Of a stretch of 64,000 nucleotides of DNA, positions 52,463 through 61,082 are shown one piece after another. The notes beneath the pieces were generated by a model. The model had not been told where the DNA came from. It ran no database searches and saw only the letters and a program-made list of their open reading frames with translations. Position 1 is the first letter of the stretch. The number at the start of each line of letters is the position of its first letter. Made by a program: the position numbers and the translations under genes. Source of the stretch: JAIPAN01 sp040403555 (lineage in GTDB: Bacteria; Bacteroidota; Bacteroidia; Sphingobacteriales; Sphingobacteriaceae); contig JBBAKN010000002.1 of the NCBI GenBank assembly GCA_040403555.1, positions 372,001 to 436,000 on the forward strand, read 5' to 3'.

Positions 52463-52990
52463 TTAGGAATTTAGATACAAATCGACCAATCCCTCTGGTA
52501 AATTAACGTATAGTGTGTTTTTGTTTTGATCAATTTCTGTTATCAAATCGTCGCTTAGCGGAAATAAAATTTCTCGTTCTTGGTACATCACCGAGGCCAC
52601 AAATTGTTGCGGATATTCGTACACTTCTTTTATTTCGCCTAATTCACCCTGCTTGGCATCTACCACCATAAAGCCTTTTAAATCGCTAATTAGAAATTCA
52701 CCGGAAGCACGTTCTGGTTTTTTAGAGTTGGGTAAGTATATTTTTTTGCGGACCAGAGTTTGTGCTTTTTCAATCACATCTACATCGGCTAAATAAATAT
52801 TGGCAGTTTGGTTAGACTGCAGGGCAATTTCTTGGGTGAAATACGGTAGCAGTTTGCCATTAAATTCTAAAAATAGAATTTCTAGGTCTAAATTCTCGGG
52901 TTCGGGATATTCAAAAAATACCTGCACTTCACCTTTAAGGCCCTTGGTTTTGGTAATATACCCGATATAAAAACTGTCTGCTAAATTCAT
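52463..52990 (-). CDS. rimM: Ribosome maturation factor RimM
   Basis: This 175-residue protein assists 30S assembly through contacts with S19. It has the N-terminal RimM barrel (SFYIGYITKTKGLKGEVQVFFEYPEP) and the C-terminal PRC-like barrel (LISDLKGFMVVDAKQGELGEIKEVYEYPQQ, EILFPLSDDLI). The ATG at 52990 is preferred over 53014 because homology begins at ADSFYIG. It follows rpsP by 67 bp. Its stop is only 5 bp upstream of the -33 box of the next promoter. Confidence 0.94.
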   Translation of the reverse strand: MNLADSFYIGYITKTKGLKGEVQVFFEYPEPENLDLEILFLEFNGKLLPYFTQEIALQSNQTANIYLADVDVIEKAQTLVRKKIYLPNSKKPERASGEFLISDLKGFMVVDAKQGELGEIKEVYEYPQQFVASVMYQEREILFPLSDDLITEIDQNKNTLYVNLPEGLVDLYLNS

Positions 52991-53057
52991 GTGGTCTGTA
53001 AACAAAAATGTCATCCCAAGCTTTGCTCAGGATGACATAAATATAGGTTTTTAAGAA

Positions 53058-53876
53058 TTACTCAGCAGGAGTTTCGTCTGCGGGAGCCTCTTCGCTTGGA
53101 GTTTCGTCTGCAACAGGAGCTTCTTCAACAGCTACTTCTTCAACTTCGGCGGGAGCGGGTTCTTCAACTACTTCTTCAACCGCTTCGGTAGCTGGTTCTT
53201 CTACTACTTCTGCTACTGCATCTTCAACCGTTTCGGTAACTTCTTGTGCAACTGGAGTCTCTTCGGTAGCCGGTTCTGCAACTGGTACTTCTGGTGCTTC
53301 CGGCGCATCTTCTGAAACTACGGTTTCTTCTGCAGCTACTTCAGTAGTTTCTTCAGTGTTTTCTGTTTCTTCTGCTACTTGAGCTTCTTCAACAGCCACT
53401 TCTTCTACTTCGGCAGGAGCAGCATATTTTGCTTCAATAGCTGCTGCTTTGTCTTCTTTACGTTTCGCCTCGGCTACTAAAGCAGCTTTTTTAACTTGCT
53501 CTTTAGTTTGCGTTAAGCTATCTTTTTTGCCAATAATTTGAGCGTCTTTGCTGGTTAACCAAGCTGCAAATTTTTCATCGGCTTGTTCTTGCGTTAAGGC
53601 ACCTTTTTTAACACCACCTTCTAGGTGTTTTTTGTATAAAACACCTTTGTAAGAAAGGATAGCACGACAGGTATCGGTTGGTTGGGCACCTTGGTTTACC
53701 CACGATAAGGCTTTGTCGAAATTAAGGTCGATGGTTGCTGGGTTGGTATTGGGGTTATAAGAACCAATACGCTCAATAAATTTACCGTCTCTTGGAGCAC
53801 GTGAATCTGCTACCACTAGGTGATAAAAAGGTTTTCCCTTTTTACCGAATCTTTGCAATCTGATTTTAGTTGCCAT
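53058..53876 (-). CDS. rpsP: 30S ribosomal protein S16 with long acidic C-terminal extension
   Basis: Residues 1-85 are a normal S16 (KIRLQRFGKKGKPFYHLVVADSRAPRDGKFIE, in part; IERIGSYNPN; WVNQGAQPTDTCRAILS). Residues 86-150 are a charged, Lys-rich linker (EAKRKEDKAAAIEAK). Residues 151-272 consist almost only of Glu, Ala, Val, Thr and Pro, with a repeated block (PAEVEEVAVEEA at 154-165 and again at 242-253). The whole is about three times the usual length. Longer S16 tails are known in Bacteroidota, but this one is extreme. No frameshift is visible; the extension is in frame from the ribosomal domain. Confidence 0.93.
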   Translation of the reverse strand: MATKIRLQRFGKKGKPFYHLVVADSRAPRDGKFIERIGSYNPNTNPATIDLNFDKALSWVNQGAQPTDTCRAILSYKGVLYKKHLEGGVKKGALTQEQADEKFAAWLTSKDAQIIGKKDSLTQTKEQVKKAALVAEAKRKEDKAAAIEAKYAAPAEVEEVAVEEAQVAEETENTEETTEVAAEETVVSEDAPEAPEVPVAEPATEETPVAQEVTETVEDAVAEVVEEPATEAVEEVVEEPAPAEVEEVAVEEAPVADETPSEEAPADETPAE

Positions 53877-53932
53877 GTTTTTTAAGTTTTATGTATCCAA
53901 CATATTTCCCGGAGTCTCCTACTGCGGGGCGA

Positions 53933-53940
53933 CAAAGATA
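53933..53940 (-). promoter_or_regulatory. -7 promoter box of the rpsP operon
   Basis: On the minus strand TATCTTTG matches TAnnTTTG perfectly, 56 bp before the rpsP start. The expected -33 position holds only T-rich sequence, which is a weak match. Confidence 0.45.
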
Positions 53941-53981
53941 GTAAAACCTTGATAATTAAAAAACTAAAAGCTAAAAATTGA

Positions 53982-54959
53982 TTATAGGGATAAAATATCG
54001 ACGATTTTTAGCAGATTGGTATCTACTTCACCCAGGTGCTTTATGGCTTGTTTGAAAGGAGTATATTGAATTTCGTTATTCACCAAACCCAACATTTCGC
54101 CTCGGCGGTTGGCTAAAAGTGCTTCTACAGCACCCACGCCTAAGCGGCTAGCCAATACACGATCCATACACGAAGGACTACCGCCACGCTGCATGTGGCC
54201 TAAAATAGACACACGGGTATCAATGCTCGGAAATTTTTCTTTTACCGCCTTTGCTACCACAAAAGCTCCGCCTACGTCATCGCCTTCGGCTACAATGATA
54301 ATTTTGGAAGATTTATCTTTTCTACCCGATTCTAAGCGTTCTAATAAATGAGTAATATCGGTTTTAGTTTCTGGAATTAAAATGGCTTCGGCACCTGTAC
54401 CAATGCCACTGCGTAAAGCAATTAAGCCAGAATCTCGGCCCATCACTTCTACAATAAACAAGCGGTCATGCGATTCGGCAGTATCGCGAATTTTATCCAC
54501 TGCATCCACCACAGTGTTGATGGCGGTATCGTAACCAATGGTAAAGTCGGTGCCTATTAAATCGTTATCAATGGTGCCCGGAAGACCCATAATGGGTACA
54601 TCAAATTCCTCGATAAAAATACTGGCTCCGGTAAAGGTACCATCGCCGCCAATGCCCACTAAGGCATCTATTCCGTGCTTTTGCACATTTTCGAAAGCTT
54701 TTTTACGGCCCTCAACAGTTCTAAAATCATCGCTACGGGCAGTTTTTAAAATGGTGCCACCACGTTGTACAATATTGGCTACCGACTTGCGATCCATCGG
54801 AATAATTTCGCCAGTAATTAAGCCCTCGAAACCTCTCATAATACCCACCACTTCAAGGTTATAATACAATCCACTTCTCACCACAGCCCGAATGGCTGCA
54901 TTCATACCCGGGGAATCGCCCCCTGAGGTAAAAACCCCTATTTTCTTAATTGATTTCAT
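53982..54959 (-). CDS. pfkA: ATP-dependent 6-phosphofructokinase
   Basis: This 325-residue enzyme catalyses the committed step of glycolysis. It has the ATP loop GVFTSGGDSPGMNAAIRAVV, the GIGGDGTFTGA motif, the catalytic GTIDNDLIGTDFTIGYDTA, VEVMGRDSGLIA and the substrate loop LGHMQRGGSPSCMDR. GGDGT rather than GGDDS marks it as ATP- and not PPi-dependent. It starts 2 bp after the dsbD-like stop, so it shares a transcript with that gene and birA. Confidence 0.96.
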   Translation of the reverse strand: MKSIKKIGVFTSGGDSPGMNAAIRAVVRSGLYYNLEVVGIMRGFEGLITGEIIPMDRKSVANIVQRGGTILKTARSDDFRTVEGRKKAFENVQKHGIDALVGIGGDGTFTGASIFIEEFDVPIMGLPGTIDNDLIGTDFTIGYDTAINTVVDAVDKIRDTAESHDRLFIVEVMGRDSGLIALRSGIGTGAEAILIPETKTDITHLLERLESGRKDKSSKIIIVAEGDDVGGAFVVAKAVKEKFPSIDTRVSILGHMQRGGSPSCMDRVLASRLGVGAVEALLANRRGEMLGLVNNEIQYTPFKQAIKHLGEVDTNLLKIVDILSL

Positions 54960-54961
54960 GC

Positions 54962-56953
54962 TTATTTTTTGTTAAAAGCCGATTTGCCGCTGTCTAAAAA
55001 ACGGATATAATTGCTAATATCCAAATTAAATGCTTGTGGAGCCACCAATTGTTTACCCTCAGCATCAAGCAATACATAATAAGGTTGAGAATTGGTGCCA
55101 AAAGTGCTAGCCTGAAAATCACTCCATTTTTGACCGATGGTTTTAATGGTTCTACCGCTAAATGTCGAGGTATACTTTTCGTTTTCAGCCAATGCTGTTT
55201 TATCATCTACATATAAAGAGATGAGGATATAATCGTTTTTTAATCGCTTCAATACTTCGGCATCAGCCCAAACACTTGCCTCCATTTTACGGCAGTTGGT
55301 ACAACTCCATCCGGTAAAATCTAGTAAAATGGGTTTGTTTTGTTGTTTTGCAGCAGCCATTCCTTCCTCATAATCGTAATAGGCATTTAAACCGTAGGGG
55401 GCATGAAACAGGCTGGCGTATTTCTTAGTAGCAGATTCAGCGGGAGTTGTGGTGGTAAATTGCTTGCTATATAAATCGAATTCTTGGGTACTTGCCGGTG
55501 GCAACCACGCATTAATGGCCTTAAGTGGCGCACCCCATAAACCGGGAACCATATATAAGGTAAAACCACATATTAACATGGCGAATAGAAGTCTGCTTAG
55601 TGAGATAAACGATAAATCGCTATCGTGGGATAATTTAATTTTACCCAAAAGGTATAAACCCCAAAAGGCAAAAATCACGATCCAAATAATCAAGAAAATA
55701 TCACGATTCAATATCCCCCAATGATAGGCTAAATCTACGTTAGATAAAAATTTAAAAGCTAGGGCCAACTCTAAAAACCCCAAAGAAACCTTTACGGTAT
55801 TTAACCAACCACCCGATTTTGGCATTTCTTTTAACCAGGATGGGAAAATAGCAAATAGTGTAAACGGAATGGCAAGCGCTAGCGAAAAACCAAACATCCC
55901 CATAGCTGGACCAAGGTAGGCTCCTTTAGAAACGGCATCTACCAACAGCGTGCCAATAATGGGACCGGTACATGAAAAAGAAACCAGTGCCAATGTAAAG
56001 GACATAAAAAACAAACCAATTAAGCCACTTCTGTTCGATTCTGCATCCATTTTATTTACCAAAGCTGCAGGCAAGGTAATTTCAAAAGCACCTAGAAAGG
56101 AAAGTGCAAAAATAAGCAGCAAGGCAAAAAATAACAGGTTAAAGGTGGCGCTACTAGCCGCTTCGTTTAAGGCCGAAGTGCCAAATAGCAGGGTAATAAC
56201 TAAGCCTAAACTCACATATATGGCCACAATAAAAAATCCGTAAAGGGCAGCACTGCGAATTCCCTTTGCCCTGGAACCAGATTTCTTGGTAAAGAAAGAA
56301 ACAGTTAGTGGAATCATGGGGTAAATGCAGGGCATAAAAAACGCCGCTAAGCCACCTAAAAAACCGGCTATAAAAATTGCCCAAAGAGAATCGCTGTTCT
56401 CGGGACCGGCAATAGTCTTTGACTCTTCTACTTTAAGTGTGGTATTTACCGCACCGACGGTAGACGTATCAACTGGAGGAATAGCCGCAACCGTAGCGAC
56501 CTCAGATACATCAACCGGAATACTAAATTCCTGTTCGGTGGGTGGTAAACATTTATCGTTATTACAAACCATGTACTCCAACACACCCTTCAGGGTAAAT
56601 TTATCGTTGGTGGTCTTTATTTTTTGAGTAAAGGTTACCTGAGTTTCATGCCAAGCTATTTTCATTCCAAAATTGGTATCAAAAGCTGCAACCGCCTTGG
56701 GGCTTTCACTCACTTTGCCTAGTAATTGGTAGTCCTTAGCGGGGCTAAAAGTAAACGAGGTAGGAATGGGTCCTCCATCTTCTATAAATTGAGAATACAG
56801 GTGCCAGCCTTTTTGAATACTGGCCTTAATTTCCACATTTGCTTCGTTTTTGCCGGTTTTCTGTGCGCTATAGCTCCATTTTACCGGATTTTCTATTTGT
56901 GCCTGGCTTTGCAAAACAAGCAATACTAAGAGTAGCGTATATAATTTTTTCAT
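54962..56953 (-). CDS. DsbD-like thiol:disulfide interchange protein
   Basis: This 663-residue inner-membrane protein passes reducing power from cytoplasmic thioredoxin to the envelope. A signal peptide ends LQSQAQ. An N-terminal DsbD-alpha-like sandwich (about 22-150) is followed by a membrane domain of eight helices (about 190-470: FMPCIYPMIPLTVSFFTK and SFSCTGPIIGTLL carry the membrane cysteines). A C-terminal thioredoxin-like domain has WSCTNCRKME as the CxxC site. The order is the full alpha-beta-gamma DsbD arrangement. It lies between birA (6 bp upstream) and pfkA. Confidence 0.93.
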   Translation of the reverse strand: MKKLYTLLLVLLVLQSQAQIENPVKWSYSAQKTGKNEANVEIKASIQKGWHLYSQFIEDGGPIPTSFTFSPAKDYQLLGKVSESPKAVAAFDTNFGMKIAWHETQVTFTQKIKTTNDKFTLKGVLEYMVCNNDKCLPPTEQEFSIPVDVSEVATVAAIPPVDTSTVGAVNTTLKVEESKTIAGPENSDSLWAIFIAGFLGGLAAFFMPCIYPMIPLTVSFFTKKSGSRAKGIRSAALYGFFIVAIYVSLGLVITLLFGTSALNEAASSATFNLLFFALLLIFALSFLGAFEITLPAALVNKMDAESNRSGLIGLFFMSFTLALVSFSCTGPIIGTLLVDAVSKGAYLGPAMGMFGFSLALAIPFTLFAIFPSWLKEMPKSGGWLNTVKVSLGFLELALAFKFLSNVDLAYHWGILNRDIFLIIWIVIFAFWGLYLLGKIKLSHDSDLSFISLSRLLFAMLICGFTLYMVPGLWGAPLKAINAWLPPASTQEFDLYSKQFTTTTPAESATKKYASLFHAPYGLNAYYDYEEGMAAAKQQNKPILLDFTGWSCTNCRKMEASVWADAEVLKRLKNDYILISLYVDDKTALAENEKYTSTFSGRTIKTIGQKWSDFQASTFGTNSQPYYVLLDAEGKQLVAPQAFNLDISNYIRFLDSGKSAFNKK

Positions 56954-56959
56954 AGGTGT

Positions 56960-57730
56960 TTAGTCAAAACAAAAAGCAATTTCTTTAAAACCAAAAGTTT
57001 GAGTTCCATTGGTGGTTTTTAGCTCCAGTAAACCGGTGGGGCTTACTCCCGTAATTTCGGCCTCTATCAACTCGTTACCTACTTTAAATTTGCTTTGTTC
57101 GCCAAATTTAAACAAATGCTGCAGGTAATCGCGATGTAAATCAGCAAATTTTTGTGCTCTTACTTGTAAATACCGCCTTTCTATTGCCACACAAAGTTCG
57201 GCCAATAAACTGTTTAAATTATACTCGGTTTGTAAAACATTTTTTATAGAGGTAGCTCTTATCAAATTCGGCGAAAATTGAGTTTGATTGACATTTAGTC
57301 CGATACCCACCACGGCTTGTTTCCAGCGGGTACCCTGCACACTATTTTCAATTAATATTCCGGCTATTTTCTTACCGGCCACTAAAATATCATTGGGCCA
57401 TTTTATCGATACCTCGGAACCCAATAATGGGCTTAATACATCTAAAAGCGCTAAAGAAACGGCCTTGTTCAGCTCAAACTGTTGCTCAATACCTAAAAAA
57501 TTTGGTTTTAATAAGATGCTAATAGTAAGGTTTTTGCCAGCTTCGCTCTCCCAAACGTTCTGCAATTGACCCTTTCCGGCAAACTGATGGTCTGCCATAA
57601 TTACAGTACCCTCTACAAATGGCCCAGAATTTGACACAAGATCTTTTAGATAATTATTCGTGGAGGCTACACTAGAAAGTTTAACCAAATTTTGACCGAT
57701 AAATAATGCTGAAAAAGTGTTATTTTGCAA
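56960..57730 (-). CDS. birA: Biotin--[acetyl-CoA-carboxylase] ligase
   Basis: This 256-residue enzyme attaches biotin to the carboxyl carrier protein. Motifs are KLSSVASTNNYLKDL, the biotinyl-AMP loop-like AGKGQLQNVWESEAGKNLTISILLKP, IKWPNDILVAGKKIAGILIEN and VVGIGLNVNQ. There is no N-terminal DNA-binding domain, so it is a monofunctional ligase. The start is a TTG at 57730; the first in-frame ATG falls inside the catalytic core after the conserved STN segment, so it cannot be the start. It diverges from rsfS. Confidence 0.92.
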   Translation of the reverse strand: MQNNTFSALFIGQNLVKLSSVASTNNYLKDLVSNSGPFVEGTVIMADHQFAGKGQLQNVWESEAGKNLTISILLKPNFLGIEQQFELNKAVSLALLDVLSPLLGSEVSIKWPNDILVAGKKIAGILIENSVQGTRWKQAVVGIGLNVNQTQFSPNLIRATSIKNVLQTEYNLNSLLAELCVAIERRYLQVRAQKFADLHRDYLQHLFKFGEQSKFKVGNELIEAEITGVSPTGLLELKTTNGTQTFGFKEIAFCFD

Positions 57731-57774
57731 GAGTTAAGCCCTCAGTTTAATAGAAGCAAAACTAAATTTATTTA

Positions 57775-58149
57775 ATGGTAAAAACTAAAGCTGTTCAAGA
57801 ATCAACCCGAATTTCAGAGATGGTAATTCATGGGATGCAAGAGAAAAAGGGAAATGACATTGTTCGTTTAGATCTTAGAAATATTCACTCGGCTGTGGCC
57901 GACTATTACGTGGTTTGTCATGCCGAATCGGCTCCACAAATACGGGCACTGGCCTTAAGCGTAGAAGAGGAATTGTACAAAGCCTTTAAAGTGGATCCTT
58001 GGAAAAAAGAGGGTCAGCAGCACGCAGAGTGGATTTTGTTAGATTATGTAGATGTGGTTGTACATATTTTTAAAACAGATAAGCGCCAGTTTTATGGCCT
58101 AGAAGAACTTTGGGGCGATGCCGAAATAGAATCGTACCAAAGCGCTTAA
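57775..58149 (+). CDS. rsfS: Ribosomal silencing factor RsfS
   Basis: This 124-residue RsfS/Iojap protein binds L14 and blocks subunit joining in starvation. Motifs are GNDIVRLDLRNIHSAVADYYVVCHAESAPQ (in part), VDPWKKEGQQHAEWILLDYVDVVVHIF and YGLEELWGDAEI. It is followed by ftsH 17 bp later on the same strand, a conserved neighbourhood in Bacteroidota. Confidence 0.96.
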   Translation: MVKTKAVQESTRISEMVIHGMQEKKGNDIVRLDLRNIHSAVADYYVVCHAESAPQIRALALSVEEELYKAFKVDPWKKEGQQHAEWILLDYVDVVVHIFKTDKRQFYGLEELWGDAEIESYQSA

Positions 58150-58166
58150 TTACACGGAAAAATTAT

Positions 58167-60263
58167 ATGAAAGAAAATAAATCAAGCACACCAAAATCGG
58201 TGAAAAAAATACCTGGGAAAAAAATTGTTCCCAAACCACCCCGCTTTAACATTATGTGGCTATACGCCGCTATAGTTTTAGGCCTTTTTGCGGTTCAATT
58301 CTTTTTTAATAACGATACTGCAAAACAAATTTCCTATCAGAAATTTGAAAACGAGGTATTAAAATCCCGTGACGTAGAAAAATTAGTAGCCTTTAAAAAT
58401 CAAGACTTGTTAACCGTAGAGGTTTACATTAAAAAAGATCGATTAAGCCAACCCAAATACAAAGAGTTTCAAAAGAAAAACTCTCTGGGAACACCCAATA
58501 TTGGTCCGCAATTTTATTTTACAGAGGGTTCCGATCAAGCACTTCAGGCAAAATTAAGAGAGGCCGAGAAAGATCTTCCAGCAGAACAACGTACTCCACT
58601 AATTTTCGAAACTAGAGAAAGTCCGTGGGCGGGTTGGTTTATGACCATTGTGGTACCCATTATCCTTTTTGTAGGTATTTGGTTATTTATTATGCGCAAA
58701 ATGGGCGGTGGCTCTGGTGGTGGTGGTGGCCAAATTTTCAATATCGGAAAATCTAAAGCAACGCTGTTTGATAAAGAATCACAAGTAAATGTAACCTTTA
58801 ATGATGTAGCCGGCCTTGAAGAAGCCAAGCAGGAGGTGATGGAAATTGTCGATTTCCTCAAAAATCCAAACAAATACACCAATTTAGGCGGTAAAATTCC
58901 GAAAGGGGCTTTACTAGTAGGTTCGCCGGGTACCGGTAAAACCCTTATGGCCAAAGCCGTTGCCGGTGAGGCACAAGTTCCTTTTTTCTCCCTATCGGGT
59001 TCCGATTTTGTAGAAATGTTTGTCGGCGTGGGTGCTTCCCGTGTTCGCGATTTGTTTAAACAAGCCAAAGACAAAGCGCCTTGTATTATTTTTATTGATG
59101 AAATTGATGCCATTGGTCGTGCTCGTGGAAAAAACAGCATGATGGGTGGTAACGACGAACGTGAAAACACGCTAAACCAATTATTGGTTGAAATGGATGG
59201 TTTTGGTACCGATTCGGGCATTATTATTTTAGCGGCAACCAACCGCCCCGATGTATTGGACAGCGCCCTCTTGCGTCCGGGCCGTTTTGATAGACAAATA
59301 TCTATCGATAAACCCGATTTGCTGGGCCGTGAACAAATTTTTAAAGTTCACTTGAAACCCATAAAACTTGCCGAAGGGGTAGATGCTAAAAAATTGTCGG
59401 CGCAAACCCCTGGTTTTGCAGGAGCGGAAATTGCCAACGTATGCAACGAGGCAGCCCTAATTGCCGCTCGACAAGATAAACAAGCGGTAGATATGCAAGA
59501 TTTTCAGGATGCTATTGACCGCGTAATTGGTGGATTAGAGAAGAAAAACAAAATCATCTCTCCAGAAGAAAAGCGCATTGTAGCCTATCACGAAGCCGGC
59601 CATGCTATTGCGGGCTGGTTCTTAGAACATGCCGATCCTTTGGTAAAAGTATCTATTGTTCCTCGTGGAGTAGCTGCTTTGGGTTATGCGCAATACTTGC
59701 CAAAAGAACAGTTTTTATACACCACCGAACAATTAACCGATGGCATGTGTATGACTATGGGTGGCCGAGTAGCCGAAGATTTAGTATTTGGTAAAATATC
59801 TACCGGTGCACAAAATGATTTGGAGCGTATCACCAAGTTGTCCTATGCCATGGTAACCATTTATGGTATGAACGAAAAAGTAGGTAACGTGTCTTTTAAC
59901 GATAACCAAGGCGAATACCAGTTTAATAAGCCCTACTCCGAAAAAACCTCTGAACTAATAGACAATGAGGTGCGTGGCTTAATTGCGGAGGTATACAAAA
60001 AGACGAAAGATTTACTCACCGAAAAACGAGATGGATTAGAAAAATTGGCTCAAAAGCTATTAGAAAAAGAAATTTTGTTTCAATCGGATTTAGAAGAAAT
60101 TCTGGGCAAACGCCCCTTCGAAACACGCACTACCTACGATGAATTTGTAAACGGAGCCGATAAAACTTCTGCCAAAAAATCGCGGAAGAAAAAAGTTGCG
60201 GAAGACGAAGGTATGATAGACCATAATGCCGATTTGCCAGAAAATCGTTCATCACAAGATTAA
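58167..60263 (+). CDS. ftsH: ATP-dependent zinc metalloprotease FtsH
   Basis: This 698-residue membrane protease degrades misfolded and regulatory proteins. There are two transmembrane helices (about 29-47 and 157-176) with a periplasmic domain between them. The AAA+ domain has Walker A GSPGTGKT at 252-259, Walker B IIFIDE at 307-312 and LLRPGRFDRQ. The M41 protease domain has HEAGH at 475-479. A charged Lys-rich tail ends the protein. The ATG at 58167 is chosen; an upstream in-frame ATG overlaps rsfS. Confidence 0.97.
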   Translation: MKENKSSTPKSVKKIPGKKIVPKPPRFNIMWLYAAIVLGLFAVQFFFNNDTAKQISYQKFENEVLKSRDVEKLVAFKNQDLLTVEVYIKKDRLSQPKYKEFQKKNSLGTPNIGPQFYFTEGSDQALQAKLREAEKDLPAEQRTPLIFETRESPWAGWFMTIVVPIILFVGIWLFIMRKMGGGSGGGGGQIFNIGKSKATLFDKESQVNVTFNDVAGLEEAKQEVMEIVDFLKNPNKYTNLGGKIPKGALLVGSPGTGKTLMAKAVAGEAQVPFFSLSGSDFVEMFVGVGASRVRDLFKQAKDKAPCIIFIDEIDAIGRARGKNSMMGGNDERENTLNQLLVEMDGFGTDSGIIILAATNRPDVLDSALLRPGRFDRQISIDKPDLLGREQIFKVHLKPIKLAEGVDAKKLSAQTPGFAGAEIANVCNEAALIAARQDKQAVDMQDFQDAIDRVIGGLEKKNKIISPEEKRIVAYHEAGHAIAGWFLEHADPLVKVSIVPRGVAALGYAQYLPKEQFLYTTEQLTDGMCMTMGGRVAEDLVFGKISTGAQNDLERITKLSYAMVTIYGMNEKVGNVSFNDNQGEYQFNKPYSEKTSELIDNEVRGLIAEVYKKTKDLLTEKRDGLEKLAQKLLEKEILFQSDLEEILGKRPFETRTTYDEFVNGADKTSAKKSRKKKVAEDEGMIDHNADLPENRSSQD

Positions 60264-60284
60264 GAGCTGCCTGAATCGGTTTAT

Positions 60285-60929
60285 ATGAAAGACTCTACAG
60301 CCAAAGAGAAAATGCTCAAAAAAATCCGGAAGGCCCTGCTGGATAAACGAGACAACCCCTATCCAAATTTGGAAGAGGCCCCACTATATCACAAGGCTGA
60401 CGATTTTTTAGAGGTATTGTTTGCCGAACAATTTACGGCTGTAGCCGGTTCTTTTCTGTACTGCGAAAACGAAATTCAGTTTATAGAAACACTTTTAGAA
60501 TTGGCTGAAGAAAAGAAATGGCGAAAAATGTATTGTTGGGAATCGGCACTACAAGACATTCTGAACACCTACGAGTACCCGTTTTATAGCAGCGATACCG
60601 ATTTTTTAAACGCTGAAGTAGGCCTTACGCTTTGCGAAGCCCTTATTGCCCGCAATGGGAGTATCTTGGTGAGCAATCGGTCGGCAGCCGGACGCAGGTT
60701 GAGTATTTACCCAGATACGCACATCGTGCTAGCCTATACTTCTCAATTGGTACTCGATTTAAAAGATGGATTTAAGCGCTTAAAAGATCTTTGTGGCAAT
60801 AGCCTCCCTAGCATGGTAACTACCATTACGGGGCCTAGTAGAACGGCCGATATTGAGAAGACCTTAGTGTTAGGCGCACACGGCCCAAAAGAGTTATTTG
60901 TTTTTTTAATAGACGACAGTCAGAAATAG
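60285..60929 (+). CDS. LUD domain (LutC/YkgG-like) protein
   Basis: This 214-residue protein has the LUD fold signature: AEVGLTLCEALIARNGSILVSN, GRRLSIYPDTHIVLAYTSQLV and the C-terminal TITGPSRTADIEKTLVLGAHGPKELFVFL, in which GPSRTADIE and GxHGP are diagnostic. LutC is part of the lactate-oxidation Fe-S complex LutABC. The partners LutA and LutB are absent here, and the gene instead follows ftsH by 21 bp, so its role is probably different or linked in trans. Confidence 0.88.
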   Translation: MKDSTAKEKMLKKIRKALLDKRDNPYPNLEEAPLYHKADDFLEVLFAEQFTAVAGSFLYCENEIQFIETLLELAEEKKWRKMYCWESALQDILNTYEYPFYSSDTDFLNAEVGLTLCEALIARNGSILVSNRSAAGRRLSIYPDTHIVLAYTSQLVLDLKDGFKRLKDLCGNSLPSMVTTITGPSRTADIEKTLVLGAHGPKELFVFLIDDSQK

Positions 60930-61002
60930 GTTTAAGAGCATATTTTAGACTGTATTTGGGCCCAGATAACACTCCCATAAAAACCACTTTCTCATAAACT
61001 AG

Positions 61003-61034
61003 TTTGTTTTAACGTATAGAGAATAGTAGGTTTG
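61003..61034 (+). promoter_or_regulatory. Full consensus promoter of the KAS III gene
   Basis: TTTG (61003-61006), exactly 20 nt, and TAGGTTTG (61027-61034) match the Bacteroidota -33/-7 consensus completely. The start codon lies 48 bp downstream at 61083, leaving a leader of about 40 nt. Confidence 0.75.
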
Positions 61035-61082
61035 TTTAGCAAGAGCCTTTATACAAGGCTGCTAATTTTAACAAAAGACCCA

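Noticed and set aside
60285..60929. Lactate utilisation operon (lutABC)
   Set aside because: Only a LUD-domain gene is present; no LutA or LutB Fe-S subunit genes flank it.
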